Shown: positions 1 through 7,974 of the stretch, piece after piece | Layout of the letters: each line of letters begins with the position of its first letter | Position numbering within the stretch: the stretch's first letter is position 1 | DNA from: Okeania sp. SIO2C9 | Lineage (GTDB): Bacteria; Cyanobacteriota; Cyanobacteriia; Cyanobacteriales; Microcoleaceae | Assembly: GCF_010672455.1 (NCBI RefSeq) | Contig: NZ_JAAHGO010000022.1 | Location: 62,001 to 126,000 of the forward strand | Direction of reading: 5' to 3' | Length of the DNA stretch: 64,000 bases | The notes under the pieces: model-generated | Database searches by the model: none | Told to the model about the DNA's origin: nothing | The model's input: the letters and a program-made list of their open reading frames with translations, nothing else | Position numbers and translations under genes: made by a program

Positions 1-1
1 A

Positions 2-112
2 TTGCTAGAAAAAATAAATGCTGCTTATGAGGATGTTTCTGATACAGAAGCATCAACATCGATAAATAGTATTAGTGGACACCATAGGAGTATAATAGAG
101 GACGAGTGCTAA
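2..112 (+). CDS. C-terminal end of a probable antitoxin (partial)
   Basis: An open frame enters from the left edge and stops at TAA 110-112. It encodes about 36 residues rich in Glu, Ser and Ile, ending IIEDEC. Its stop overlaps the GTG start of the following MazF-like toxin by 7 bases, the usual arrangement in a translationally coupled antitoxin-toxin pair. The DNA-binding part lies outside the window, so the family (MazE or ribbon-helix-helix type) cannot be read. The antitoxin assignment rests on position only. Confidence 0.55.
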   Translation: MLEKINAAYEDVSDTEASTSINSISGHHRSIIEDEC

Positions 113-462
113 TTAATCAAGGTGATATATTCTGGATTGAATTAGATGAACCATCCGGTTCTCAAGGTACTTACAGACATCCTCATGTTGTAATTCAGAA
201 CAATGTTTTTAATTTTAGTTTGATTAAGACTGTGGTTGTTTGTAGTTTAAGTTCTAATCTCAAGCTTGCTGCTGTTCCTGGTAATATTGTTTTGGCAGTA
301 GGTGAGGCAAATTTACCAGATCAAACAGTTGTGAATATATCCCAGATTTTCACAGTAGAAAAAACAAAATTGACAGATAAAATAGGTACTCTTTCGCCGG
401 AGAGAGTAGAAAAAATATTAGAGGGAGTAGAGTTACTACTTAAACCAACAGAAATGGAATAG
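106..462 (+). CDS. MazF/PemK-type mRNA interferase toxin
   Basis: This 118-residue protein starts at GTG 106 and overlaps the end of the upstream antitoxin frame. It has the PemK/MazF layout: an N-terminal GDIFWIEL strand, then G-T-Y-R-H-P-H-VVIQN, then a V-V-CSLSSN strand, and a C-terminal Leu-rich helix. Enzymes of this family cut mRNA at short sites in the cytoplasm and are held inactive by the antitoxin. Length is normal (about 110-120) and no frameshift is seen. The overlap suggests one transcript, probably autoregulated by the complex. Confidence 0.85.
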   Translation: MLINQGDIFWIELDEPSGSQGTYRHPHVVIQNNVFNFSLIKTVVVCSLSSNLKLAAVPGNIVLAVGEANLPDQTVVNISQIFTVEKTKLTDKIGTLSPERVEKILEGVELLLKPTEME

Positions 463-660
463 CGATGGGATTTTTGCCTGTTTTGCTCCTCACCTTAAGT
501 TTTTTATAGGCAATTTTTGTATCAAAAAATTTTAATTTTTGCTGTATCTACTATATTTTTTTACAAAGAAAAATTAGTTTCCGCTACACAATAAATATTA
601 GCTGAATCGCTGAGAAGCCTCACGCCATAATTTTTAAGAGGAGCGTGAGATGAATCGGCG

Positions 661-695
661 GCAAATTGAATGGGTTCGATGCCCATTCAATTTGC
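661..695 (+). repeat. Left-end subterminal hairpin of element A1
   Basis: A perfect 14-bp inverted repeat, GCAAATTGAATGGG (661-674) and its complement (682-695), encloses a 7-base loop TTCGATG. The second copy has the same structure with two changes. It is probably the structured left end recognised by a Y1 transposase. Confidence 0.6.
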
Positions 696-774
696 ATACT
701 ATCCCCGCAGAAGCTTTTGCCCTAGTTGAAAAACTTGTATTATTATGTTGCTATAACCCCGGAAATTTTCCACC

Positions 775-2004
775 ATGCGCACTGCCTACCAATATAAATT
801 AAGGCCCGACAAAGAACAAATAGCCACAATAGAAATGTGGTTAGAATTATTGCGTCGGCAGTACAATTATCGGTTAGGTGAGCGGTTCTCGTGGTGGTCA
901 GAAAACCGTTGTCCAGTTAACGCCTGCCCCTTAGTAACGCCCATTCCTCAACTAAGAGATAATCCAGATTATTACTCTCAAAAACGAGATTTGGTTAATA
1001 CCAAAGACAAATTTCGGGAGTACAAACTAATTCATTCTCAGGTCTTGCAGGATTGCATAAAACGGGTAAAACTTGCTTTTGATAGATGGTTTAAGGCAGA
1101 TAAAAAAGGAACTAGATTAGGAAAACCAAGATTTAAAGGAATTAGACGTTATCGCAGTTTTACTTATCCTCAAATCAAGCAAGACTGCATTGAAGACAAT
1201 CAAATTAATTTGCCAAAAATAGGCAATATCAAGTTGATTAAACATCGACCGCTACCTGATGGTTTTCAAATTAAAACAGTGACAATTAGTCGTAAAGCAG
1301 ATGGTTATTATGTGACTTTATCCCTAGAAGACAAATCAGTTCCAGCTTTGAGTTGTGAAATTGAACCTACATTAAAAAATACTTTGGGAATTGATATGGG
1401 ATTGAAGGAGTTCTTAGTAACAAGTGAAGGAGAATCTATCCCCATCCCTCAATACTACCGCTCTTCTCAGCAGCGATTAAAGACTCTACAAAAACGCTTA
1501 TCCCGTAAAAAGAAAGGAAGTAAAAGATGGTTAAAAGCTGTTAAAGCTGTAGCTAAACAACATAAAAAAGTAGCCGATAAACGTAAAGACTTTCATTTCA
1601 AAACAGCCCATGAATTGTTATTAAAAGCTGAAATTATCGCCCATGAAAACTTAAACATTAAAGGACTAGCAAAGACTCGTTTGAGTAAATCAATTAATGA
1701 TGCAGGATGGGGAAATTTCCTGTCTATTTTGACTGTCAAAGCTGAAAATGCTGGACAGAAAACCATAGCAGTGAACCCCAGAAATACCAGCCAAGATTGC
1801 TCAAATTGTGGGGAAAAAGTCCCCAAAGAATTAAACATACGAACTCATTCTTGCCCACATTGCGGCATAGTAATGGACCGCGACTTAAATGCGGCGATAA
1901 ATATCAAAAATAGGGCGGTAGGGCATTCCGTCTTTAAAGCTCGTGGAGCCCGATGCAATAGCAGGGCTGGGAAACGAGAAGCTCACACTAAGCTGGCGCT
2001 ATAG
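775..2004 (+). CDS. tnpB: TnpB RNA-guided endonuclease (intact)
   Basis: This 409-residue protein starts at ATG 775 (MRTAYQYKLRP). It has the TnpB order: an N-terminal helix-turn-helix (about 1-100), a wedge region, then a split RuvC domain with Asp in LGIDMG (about 210), Glu in HENLN (about 290) and Asp in DRDLNAA (about 365). A zinc ribbon (C-x2-C ... C-x2-C, 340-362) lies between the last two. All catalytic residues are present, so it is probably active. Known TnpB proteins use an omega RNA from the element's right end to cut DNA next to a TAM, which favours element retention. The sister copy at 5926-7155 carries a nonsense codon. Confidence 0.93.
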   Translation: MRTAYQYKLRPDKEQIATIEMWLELLRRQYNYRLGERFSWWSENRCPVNACPLVTPIPQLRDNPDYYSQKRDLVNTKDKFREYKLIHSQVLQDCIKRVKLAFDRWFKADKKGTRLGKPRFKGIRRYRSFTYPQIKQDCIEDNQINLPKIGNIKLIKHRPLPDGFQIKTVTISRKADGYYVTLSLEDKSVPALSCEIEPTLKNTLGIDMGLKEFLVTSEGESIPIPQYYRSSQQRLKTLQKRLSRKKKGSKRWLKAVKAVAKQHKKVADKRKDFHFKTAHELLLKAEIIAHENLNIKGLAKTRLSKSINDAGWGNFLSILTVKAENAGQKTIAVNPRNTSQDCSNCGEKVPKELNIRTHSCPHCGIVMDRDLNAAINIKNRAVGHSVFKARGARCNSRAGKREAHTKLAL

Positions 2005-2035
2005 TGTGGGAGATGTCACTCTAGATTGATTTTCC
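1900..2035 (+). ncRNA. Predicted omega (right-end) RNA of element A1
   Basis: In IS200/IS605 elements the guide RNA covers the 3' end of tnpB and the right end, and its guide is the flanking genomic DNA. Here a hairpin CACACTA (1984-1990) / TAGTGTG (2002-2008) sits at the tnpB stop. The element ends near 2019, so the guide would begin about 2020 (TCTAGATTGATTTTCC). The sister copy has the same stem with a changed loop. Extent and expression are inferred from the family. Confidence 0.4.
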
Positions 2036-2183
2036 TTTTCTACAACCCGATGGATATACTTGCCACACTTGCTCCGCTAACGGGTTTGCGTAGCATTATG
2101 TAGGAAAGCGAAACAGATTTCTATCGCTGTAAAACTATCCTATTCGACGATCTTTGAGGAGGATTTATGTTGAATAAGTTAAA

Positions 2184-2338
2184 TATAGCAATATGATTTG
2201 AGTTGTGAGATATTGAAAACTTTTAGGGAATAGGGAATAGAGAAGAAGAAAAAAATGTATCATCTGAATATAATAATTACTATATTCTATACTTTTAAGG
2301 AACATCTCAATTCTCACAACTGATTCCTGATTGCTATA
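2184..2338. repeat. MITE-like element with TATAGCAAT termini
   Basis: A 155-bp segment has imperfect terminal inverted repeats of about 26 bp: TATAGCAAT..GTTGTGAG on the left and its near-complement CTCACAAC..ATTGCTATA on the right. The interior is AT-rich with a GGGAATA run and no ORF. The rest of the gap 2020-2346 holds only the right flank of the tnpB element. Confidence 0.6.
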
Positions 2339-2346
2339 ACACTAAA

Positions 2347-3504
2347 CTACCCAATATCTTCATAAAAAGATTTCAGTAATTTTGTATTTTCCTCCCAGTT
2401 AAGGTGAGTTTTGGCAAAATTAATTGCACCTTGACCTAACTTTTCAGATAGAGAGTTATCCTCAAACAACTTACCCACCGATTCAACAATATTCACTGCA
2501 TCAACCACAGGCAAAACCAAAGCATCTTTTTGATTTTCCATGACCAAACCAATATTAGTCCCAGGCAAAATTACAGGTTTACCCATTGCTAAAAATTCTG
2601 GTAATTTACAGGGGAAACGATAATCATTAAATTTATCTGGTCTACCTGGTTGAATTAACACATCTGCCAAAGCTAAAATTTCTGGCATTAAACTCCGGTC
2701 TACATATCCTAATTCAATGGCATATTTCCGCGCCCAATTATCATCATCCCCCAAAAAATTACAGAAATCTCTACCTGTTCTAACTAACACCGCAGGTTTA
2801 CCTTCTCGGTTCAACATTGCTACAGCTAAATACAAACTTCTCACTTCATGAGTATTAGCAGCATGAACATTTCCGGTGTAGGAGAAAACTAAAGTATTTT
2901 CAGGAATATTAAACCTTTTTACTATTTCTGGATTGGGATTTCTGGGATAAAAATACTCGGTTTCTACACCAGGCCATAAAACTAAACTCGGTACATTATT
3001 CGGCACAAATTCTTTTAACCTTTCAATAATTACTGTCACTCCATCTGCACTTGCTAGAAACTCCCGATATTTCTGGGGATGAGAAACATTATCTGGAATT
3101 GCGAGAGACCCATTAGCATTAGCTATTTCTTTAAAAGGTTTGTTTAAATATTTTTCCAGGACATATTCCTCATTATCTTCTAAGTGAATTACTAATTTAA
3201 AATCATAAGCTTTCCGGAGTTTATGACAATAATTTCGCGTAACTTCTCTCGGAGTCCAAACATGAACCACATCCGGACCTTTCTGATTTTTAAATAATTG
3301 ATTCAGCCGATAAAATTCACCATATTCTGTCACATTATATAAATGTGTTAAATGTTCTCCCACCTGAGAAACAGTCTGTTTATTTCTAGGAACAGCCACA
3401 ACACAATCAAAGCCCAATTTAACTAAATTATTAGCAAAATGATGTACATGAAGGGCACTATTAGAATGAAAATCTTCGTACAGAACAAATAAAATATTTT
3501 TCAT
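2347..3504 (-). CDS. Glycosyltransferase family 4 (GT-B fold)
   Basis: This 385-residue protein starts at ATG 3504. It shows a GT-B layout: an N-terminal domain beginning NILFVLYEDFHSNSALHVHHFAN, a linker, and a C-terminal nucleotide-sugar domain with VFSYTGNVHAAN, DVLIQPGRPDKFNDYRFPCKLPEFLAMGKPV and a conserved E in KLPEF. These features fit the GT4 (retaining) class. No signal peptide is seen, so it acts in the cytoplasm or at the inner face of the membrane. Donor and acceptor cannot be read. It lies near several other glycan enzymes on the same strand, which suggests a role in the same extracellular polysaccharide. Confidence 0.82.
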   Translation of the reverse strand: MKNILFVLYEDFHSNSALHVHHFANNLVKLGFDCVVAVPRNKQTVSQVGEHLTHLYNVTEYGEFYRLNQLFKNQKGPDVVHVWTPREVTRNYCHKLRKAYDFKLVIHLEDNEEYVLEKYLNKPFKEIANANGSLAIPDNVSHPQKYREFLASADGVTVIIERLKEFVPNNVPSLVLWPGVETEYFYPRNPNPEIVKRFNIPENTLVFSYTGNVHAANTHEVRSLYLAVAMLNREGKPAVLVRTGRDFCNFLGDDDNWARKYAIELGYVDRSLMPEILALADVLIQPGRPDKFNDYRFPCKLPEFLAMGKPVILPGTNIGLVMENQKDALVLPVVDAVNIVESVGKLFEDNSLSEKLGQGAINFAKTHLNWEENTKLLKSFYEDIG

Positions 3505-3898
3505 TAAAACTATATCTTTGAATATCTGATTTTTTAATAATTGTAAGTCAATAAGCTAATTAGCTATGAGCCGTCAGCTTTTGTTGTTTGCCCTACTGAA
3601 GTAAACATAATATACTACTCATCCTTAAAAAAAGGGGGGTCATTTCAGTTATCAGTTATCAGTTATCAGTTATCAGTACCGACCACTAAAGCCGGAGGCT
3701 TGAAAATACTGGATTGAATATTCTCTTGGTCGATTGGATATGGCGAGGAAACCTCGCCATCCCTCGACCGCTTTTTCATCCCCTTAAAAGGGGAGGCTTT
3801 GGACCTCATTTTTTGGTAAGGAGAGAGAGCCTGATAAAAATATTTTAGGTAAACGAGAGGCGATCGCTAAACTTGCCTGACTTATCATACTGACAAAT
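3505..3898. other. Gene-free spacer with short repeats
   Basis: This spacer holds a TTATCAG tandem run at 3650-3677, then a palindromic block near 3779-3822 (CCCCTTAAAAGGGGAGGC and a TTTTTTGGTAA tail). The same tail occurs in the repeat insertions near 35.4 and 35.7 kb. One HIP1 site lies at about 3863. No coding frame is convincing. Confidence 0.6.
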
Positions 3899-4432
3899 TT
3901 ATTCCATTAGTTGTTGTACTTCATTTAATGGTAAATCTACCGCTTCAGCAACTTGCTCTGCTGTTAAACCGAGTTTGATTAATTTAGAAACAGTGTTTAA
4001 TTTAGTTTTGTATAAGACATTTTCAACGATGGGTTGGCAAGAGGTTGTCTTTTTGTAATTTGATTGAGTATTTGCAGTATTACTATTTTCTAATTCTGCT
4101 GTTTCGGAATTAGGGAAAAGATTGAGATTACCAATTTGTACTGGATTAACAATAATTTGATGTTGAGAATTTGCAAATCCTAAACGTTCGACTGTAGCGA
4201 CAAAATTTGATTTATTTAACCTCTCTCCAAAAATCTCTGATAAAAGTTGCCAGAGTTCGTATCCTTCATCTTTAACATGACCATTAGAACATTTATATTG
4301 TTCTGCAATTTCTCTATATTTTTCGTTATTCAGAACACCTTTCAAAATTCCCATTTGTAGATTATTGAGGTGTTTTCCCGTTTGCTGAAAGACCAACTCA
4401 TCAATTGAGTTTAAAACTGCTTGCCAGTCCAT
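3899..4432 (-). CDS. HTH-domain protein, vMAP/STAND N-terminal type, standing alone
   Basis: This 177-residue protein starts at ATG 4432. Residues 1-85 resemble the helix-turn-helix domain found at the N terminus of many cyanobacterial vWA-MoxR-associated and STAND/WD40 proteins (FQQTGKHLNNLQMGILKGVL, REIAEQYKCSNGHVKDEGYEL). A low-complexity Asn/Ser/Thr linker follows, then a C-terminal helix pair (VSKLIKLGLTAEQVAEAVDL) like the tail of Rpn/PD-(D/E)XK proteins. No NTPase or effector domain is present. It is transcribed divergently from the secreted protein at 4624 and shares with it a promoter region holding two arrays of 10-bp repeats. A regulatory role is an inference. Confidence 0.6.
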   Translation of the reverse strand: MDWQAVLNSIDELVFQQTGKHLNNLQMGILKGVLNNEKYREIAEQYKCSNGHVKDEGYELWQLLSEIFGERLNKSNFVATVERLGFANSQHQIIVNPVQIGNLNLFPNSETAELENSNTANTQSNYKKTTSCQPIVENVLYKTKLNTVSKLIKLGLTAEQVAEAVDLPLNEVQQLME

Positions 4433-4460
4433 TTTTTTAGAATTAATTCTTCTGAATAGC

Positions 4461-4540
4461 TTATCCGCTCTTATCCTTCTTTATCCGTCCTTTTAATATT
4501 TTTTTAATAAAACCTCCGTTTTTATCCGTCCTTTTCCGGC
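4461..4540. promoter_or_regulatory. Two arrays of 10-bp-phased TATCCG repeats (candidate operator)
   Basis: TATCCG, TATCCT and TATCCG start at 4462, 4472 and 4482. CTCCG, ATCCG and TTCCG have their CCG at 4516, 4526 and 4536. Each array is three hexamer-like units at exact 10-bp spacing, and the arrays are about five helical turns apart. Direct repeats on one helix face are typical of response-regulator sites such as Pho boxes. They lie between divergent genes (starts 4432 and 4624). Single TTATCCG copies recur at 5104 and 5152, before the gene at 5190. Confidence 0.5.
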
Positions 4541-4623
4541 TTGTAGATATGAAAATGAGGGAATTAGAATTGCATTAGATGCCTAATTATAGGGTAAAAA
4601 GATTCAATAAATAAGGTAATAAA

Positions 4624-5058
4624 ATGTCAAAAGTAGTTACAGAATTTATCAATTCAACAAAAAAAAGCTTGGTTCGTTCTCTAACTTTAACTGTTGCTGC
4701 TACATCTGCTGTAACTTTCTTATCAGCAATTTCTGCTTATGCTGGAGGTCCTTTGAAAGCAAGAGTAATTTCTATCGATATTTGTACAGAAAACTATGGT
4801 GTTTTGAAAGGTCATGACTTAGCAGTTGCTAGAGTATTTGATGATAAAACTGGTAAAGCACCAAGCACTTTTGTTGTTTACTCTACTTATCCTGGTCATG
4901 GTCTTAACCGACCAGAATTTTTACAAATGGCTAGAGAGAGCGAAGCTAGTGGAAGATATCTAGACTTTTACTGGAGTGATAATAAAGGTAGTAATATTTG
5001 TGGAGTTACATCACCTTCTCGTTATCATTTCTTGCAAGATATGCGCTATATACGCTGA
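4624..5058 (+). CDS. Small secreted protein of unknown function
   Basis: This 144-residue protein starts at ATG 4624, preceded by AAATAAGGTAATAAA, a Shine-Dalgarno-like stretch repeated almost exactly before the gene at 5190. Residues 1-40 form a Sec signal peptide (KKSLVRSLTLTVAATSAV..) with a likely cut after AYA. The mature part of about 104 residues has two cysteines (ICTENY and NICGV), possibly disulfide-bonded outside the membrane. No family was recognised. The divergent HTH gene and the repeat array suggest that its expression is controlled. Confidence 0.6.
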   Translation: MSKVVTEFINSTKKSLVRSLTLTVAATSAVTFLSAISAYAGGPLKARVISIDICTENYGVLKGHDLAVARVFDDKTGKAPSTFVVYSTYPGHGLNRPEFLQMARESEASGRYLDFYWSDNKGSNICGVTSPSRYHFLQDMRYIR

Positions 5059-5189
5059 AGTTTTGAAGGTTATAGGTTGGGTTGAGGTAACGCTCTTCAT
5101 AGCTTATCCGTAGGACAAACTCAACATAACTAATACCAATTAATTATATGCTTATCCGCGTAAAAATGGTAAACAAATAAGGTAATAAT

Positions 5190-5828
5190 ATGACAAAAAA
5201 ATTGAGAATTTTCTTGAAACTAATTCCAAGTTTTATACTATTTGGAGTTTCCCTATTATCTTCTGAAACAGCTCTTGCTCGACAAACTTGTACCGAAGTT
5301 TTTTATTCAGGAAATACCTCTAAACTATCTGTTGGTGGTAAGACTTATACTATATCTAACTCTCGTTCTGTTCGTGGTTGGAGCTACAAAGGTGGAACAA
5401 TCGCTAGTTATGTCATCTTTAATGGTCAAGTATCACAAGTAATTGTAGAGAAATTTACTCCAGAAAGAGGATTTGAGAGAAAATTACATACTGTTAAAAT
5501 TTCAAATAGTGACAGTATTCTTGGTTGGGACTGGGACGAAAAAACAAACAGAGCATCATATATGTTCTACGATGGTCAAAAAACCGTTGTTAGAGTGCAG
5601 GATTTTTTTGGCGATAGATTTGGTGGTGTACGTAGCACAACAACGGTTTCAAATAGCCGTCTCGACAAATACTCTTCTTCTTGGACTTTATATAATGGTG
5701 TTGCTGAATATACTTTGCGTCAACAGACTTTGAAAAGGGAAGAATTTTCAAATGGAACTTTTGGTTCTGTTCTTGAGACAATATCTTACAATTCTGGCGA
5801 CAGCATAGCAGGAAGAAGTTGTTATTAA
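5190..5828 (+). CDS. Secreted beta-repeat protein of unknown function
   Basis: This 212-residue protein starts at ATG 5190 with an AAGGTAATAAT ribosome-binding stretch like that of the previous gene. The signal peptide is cut near ETALA (residue 30). The mature protein has about three related segments of about 55 residues: SNSRSVRGWSYKGG, SNSDSILGWDWDEK and SNSRLDKYSSSWTLYNG. Each is followed by a tyrosine-rich strand and a G-x-v or F-G-S turn. One cysteine sits at the mature N terminus (RQTC) and one at the end (RSCY), which could close the fold. No enzyme motif is seen. It resembles a small beta-propeller or lectin-like domain, but this is a guess. Confidence 0.55.
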   Translation: MTKKLRIFLKLIPSFILFGVSLLSSETALARQTCTEVFYSGNTSKLSVGGKTYTISNSRSVRGWSYKGGTIASYVIFNGQVSQVIVEKFTPERGFERKLHTVKISNSDSILGWDWDEKTNRASYMFYDGQKTVVRVQDFFGDRFGGVRSTTTVSNSRLDKYSSSWTLYNGVAEYTLRQQTLKREEFSNGTFGSVLETISYNSGDSIAGRSCY

Positions 5829-5853
5829 TAGCCCAGTCATGGACTGACAAACT

Positions 5854-5909
5854 TTAAATAGTGTAATCGTTACGTTGAATATCAAAATTGAGATTATAAT
5901 ATGGGTCGC
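5854..5909 (-). pseudogene. Fragment of the 3' end of a glycosyltransferase gene
   Basis: The minus strand reads DPYYNLNFDIQRNDYTI and a stop (5854-5856), nearly the same as the last residues of the large protein at 7975-13764. At the DNA level the block matches 7982-8033 with few changes. It abuts the right end of tnpB element A2. It is therefore a duplicated gene end whose upstream part is missing. Confidence 0.75.
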
Positions 5910-7282
5910 GTGACATACTCCCACACTAAGCTAATGCTATAGTGTGAGCTTCTCGTTTCGCAGTCCTGCTACTGCATCGGACTCCACGAGCTTTAAGGAC
6001 GGGATGCCCCACCGCCCTATTTTTTATATTTATTGCTGCATTCAAGTCACGGTCTATGACGATACCGCAGTGTGGGCAAGAATGAGTTCGTATGTTTAAT
6101 TCTTTATCGACTTTTTCACCACAATTTGAGCAATCTTGGCTGGTATTTTTGGGGTTAACTCCTATGGTTTTCTGTCCAGCATTTTCGGCTTTGACAGTTA
6201 AAATAGACAAGAATTGGCCCCATCAAGCATCGTTAATTGATTTACTCAAATGAGTCTTTGCTAGCCCTTTAATGTTTAAGTTTTCATGGGCGATAACATT
6301 CGCTTTTGATAACAATTCATTAGCTGTTTTAAAATGAAAATCTTTACGTTTATCGGCTACCTTTTTATGTTGTTTGGCTACAGCTTTAACAGCTTTTAGC
6401 CTCCTTTTACTTCCTTTTTTCTTTCGAGATAAACGTTTTTGTAGAGTCTTTAATCGCTTCTGAGATTTTCTATAATATTGAGGTATGGGGACAGATTCTC
6501 CTTCACTTGTTACTAAGAATTCCTTCAGTCCCATATCGATTCCCAGAGTGTTTTTTAATGTAGGTTCAACATTAAAAGTCAAAGCTGGAACTGATTTGTC
6601 TTCTAGGGATAAAGTCACATAATAACCATCAGCTTTACGACTAATCGTCACTGTTTTAATTATAAAACCTTCTGGTATTGGACGATGCTGAATTAACTTT
6701 ACCTTTCCTATTTTGGGCAAATTAATGTGATTTTCTTCTATGCAGTCAAGTTTGATTTGAGGATAAGTAAAACTACGATAACGCCCTTTTCCTTTAAACC
6801 TTGGTTTTCCTAATTTCTGTCCACTCTTGTCTGCTTTAAACCATCTATCAAAGGCAAGTTTTACCCGTTTTATGCAATCCTGTAAAACCTGAGAATGAAT
6901 TAGCTTGTATTCCGGAAACTTGTCTTTGGTATTGACCAAATCTCGTTTTTGAGAGTAATAGTCTGGATTATCTCTGAGTTGAGGAATGGGCATCACCAAG
7001 GGACAAGCATTAACCGGACAGCGATTTTCTGACCACCACGAGAACCGCTCGCCTAACCGATAGTTGTACTGCCGACGCAACAATTCCAACCACATTTCTA
7101 TTGTGGCTAACTGTTCTTTATTTGGCCTTAATTTATATTGGTAGGCAGTGCGCATGGTGGAAAATTTCCGGGGTTATTGCAAGATAATCATACAAGTTTT
7201 TCAACTAGGGCGAAAGCTTCTGCTGGGATGGCATGCAAATTTAATGGGCATCGAACTCATTCAATTTGCTGCCGATTCATCT
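5910..7282 (-). mobile_element. IS200/IS605-type tnpB-only element, copy A2 (inverted)
   Basis: This copy lies opposite to A1 (648-2019) and is about the same length. It has the same left hairpin (near 7234-7268), the same right-end hairpin near 5921-5947, and homologous tnpB. Outside the ends the two copies share nothing. Its right flank is the gene-end fragment 5854-5909. Its tnpB has one in-frame TGA. Confidence 0.75.
5926..7155 (-). pseudogene. tnpB: TnpB with one in-frame TGA
   Basis: The frame starts at ATG 7155 and reads as TnpB through RuvC Asp (LGIDMG) and Glu (HENLNIKG) up to NDA. It meets TGA at 6223-6225 where the sister copy has GGA (Gly). It then resumes in the same frame ([10 protein letters not shown]..) with the zinc ribbon and DRDLNAA to the stop at 5926. 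No frameshift is present, so a single base change explains the break. The N-terminal 310 residues lack the last catalytic Asp and would be inactive. An internal start at 6210 could give only the C-terminal 94 residues. Confidence 0.85.
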
Positions 7283-7450
7283 GACACCAAATCAAATCAA
7301 ACTACTCTCTATTCTATCATCTACCTTGGGCCACAGATTTTAAGCTGCGAGTATCTATAATCTATCTGGAAAATCATTTTCTCATTTTTCACACTCCCAT
7401 ATCTCCAGTAAATTTCTTCCCACTAACTACAATTTTAGCTCTATAGTCTA

Positions 7451-7471
7451 CTATTGCTACAGTCGCAATAG
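7451..7471. promoter_or_regulatory. Inverted repeat before the HTH gene at 7480
   Basis: CTATTGC (7451-7457) and GCAATAG (7465-7471) form a perfect 7-7-7 inverted repeat ending 8 bases before ATG 7480. It could be an operator for autoregulation or a small hairpin over the ribosome-binding region. Function is inferred from position only. Confidence 0.35.
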
Positions 7472-7479
7472 AAAAAATC

Positions 7480-7959
7480 ATGTTTGTAAGCACCACAGAA
7501 GCAGCAAGTCTTTTAAGTATATCTACTCAAAGAGTACGAGTGTTGCTTAAGGAAGGCCGCATACAAGGGGCCAGAAAAATCAATAATCGAGTTTGGATAA
7601 TTCCCTTGCATGAAGGAATGCCCAGAATACACAGCCGAAGAAAAGGTCCCAAACCGCGTTGGAGTTCCCATCAGCGCTGTGGCAAGAACACAGTTCACTT
7701 CAACCGCAACCACATTGGAATTAATACAACCAAGAAAAATACTGATTTAACCATTCTTTCGGTCAAAGAAGGCAGCAGCAATTTAGCGACTGGCCATGAA
7801 GCTGAAATTCACGGCCCCTGTCGGATTGTCTACCAACCAAAGAAACCTCATAGTTGTGGTGCCACTGTATGGATTGAAACTCTGGCAGCAGTCACAATGA
7901 TTGATTATCAAGAGGGGATTTTCAAAATAGATAACAAATGGGTTTTGAGTGATGAATAA
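7480..7959 (+). CDS. Small MerR/excisionase-type HTH protein
   Basis: This 159-residue protein starts at ATG 7480. Residues 1-45 are a helix-turn-helix of the excisionase type (TTEAASLLSISTQRVRVLLKEGRIQGARKINNRVWIIP). A basic stretch with RRKGPKPRW follows, then a region not recognised with two cysteines. It is convergent with the giant glycan gene: 15 bases separate the two stops. The left border of tnpB element A2 is 200 bases upstream. A role in DNA binding is likely; whether it belongs to a mobile element or regulates the locus cannot be told. Confidence 0.6.
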   Translation: MFVSTTEAASLLSISTQRVRVLLKEGRIQGARKINNRVWIIPLHEGMPRIHSRRKGPKPRWSSHQRCGKNTVHFNRNHIGINTTKKNTDLTILSVKEGSSNLATGHEAEIHGPCRIVYQPKKPHSCGATVWIETLAAVTMIDYQEGIFKIDNKWVLSDE

Positions 7960-7974
7960 AAAGTAGGTTTACAA

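Larger units (their letters stand above)
648..2019 (+). mobile_element. IS200/IS605-type tnpB-only element, copy A1
   Basis: The left boundary (about 648) and right boundary (about 2019) were set by aligning this element with the inverted copy at 5910-7282. The two match from AGATGAATCGGC to GTCAC and then diverge. The element carries a left subterminal hairpin, one intact tnpB and a right-end hairpin, with no tnpA. Such IS1341-like elements are mobilised by a Y1 transposase supplied in trans. A related tnpA is intact at 14212-14622, although that element's ends look different. Boundaries may be off by a few bases. Confidence 0.75.
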
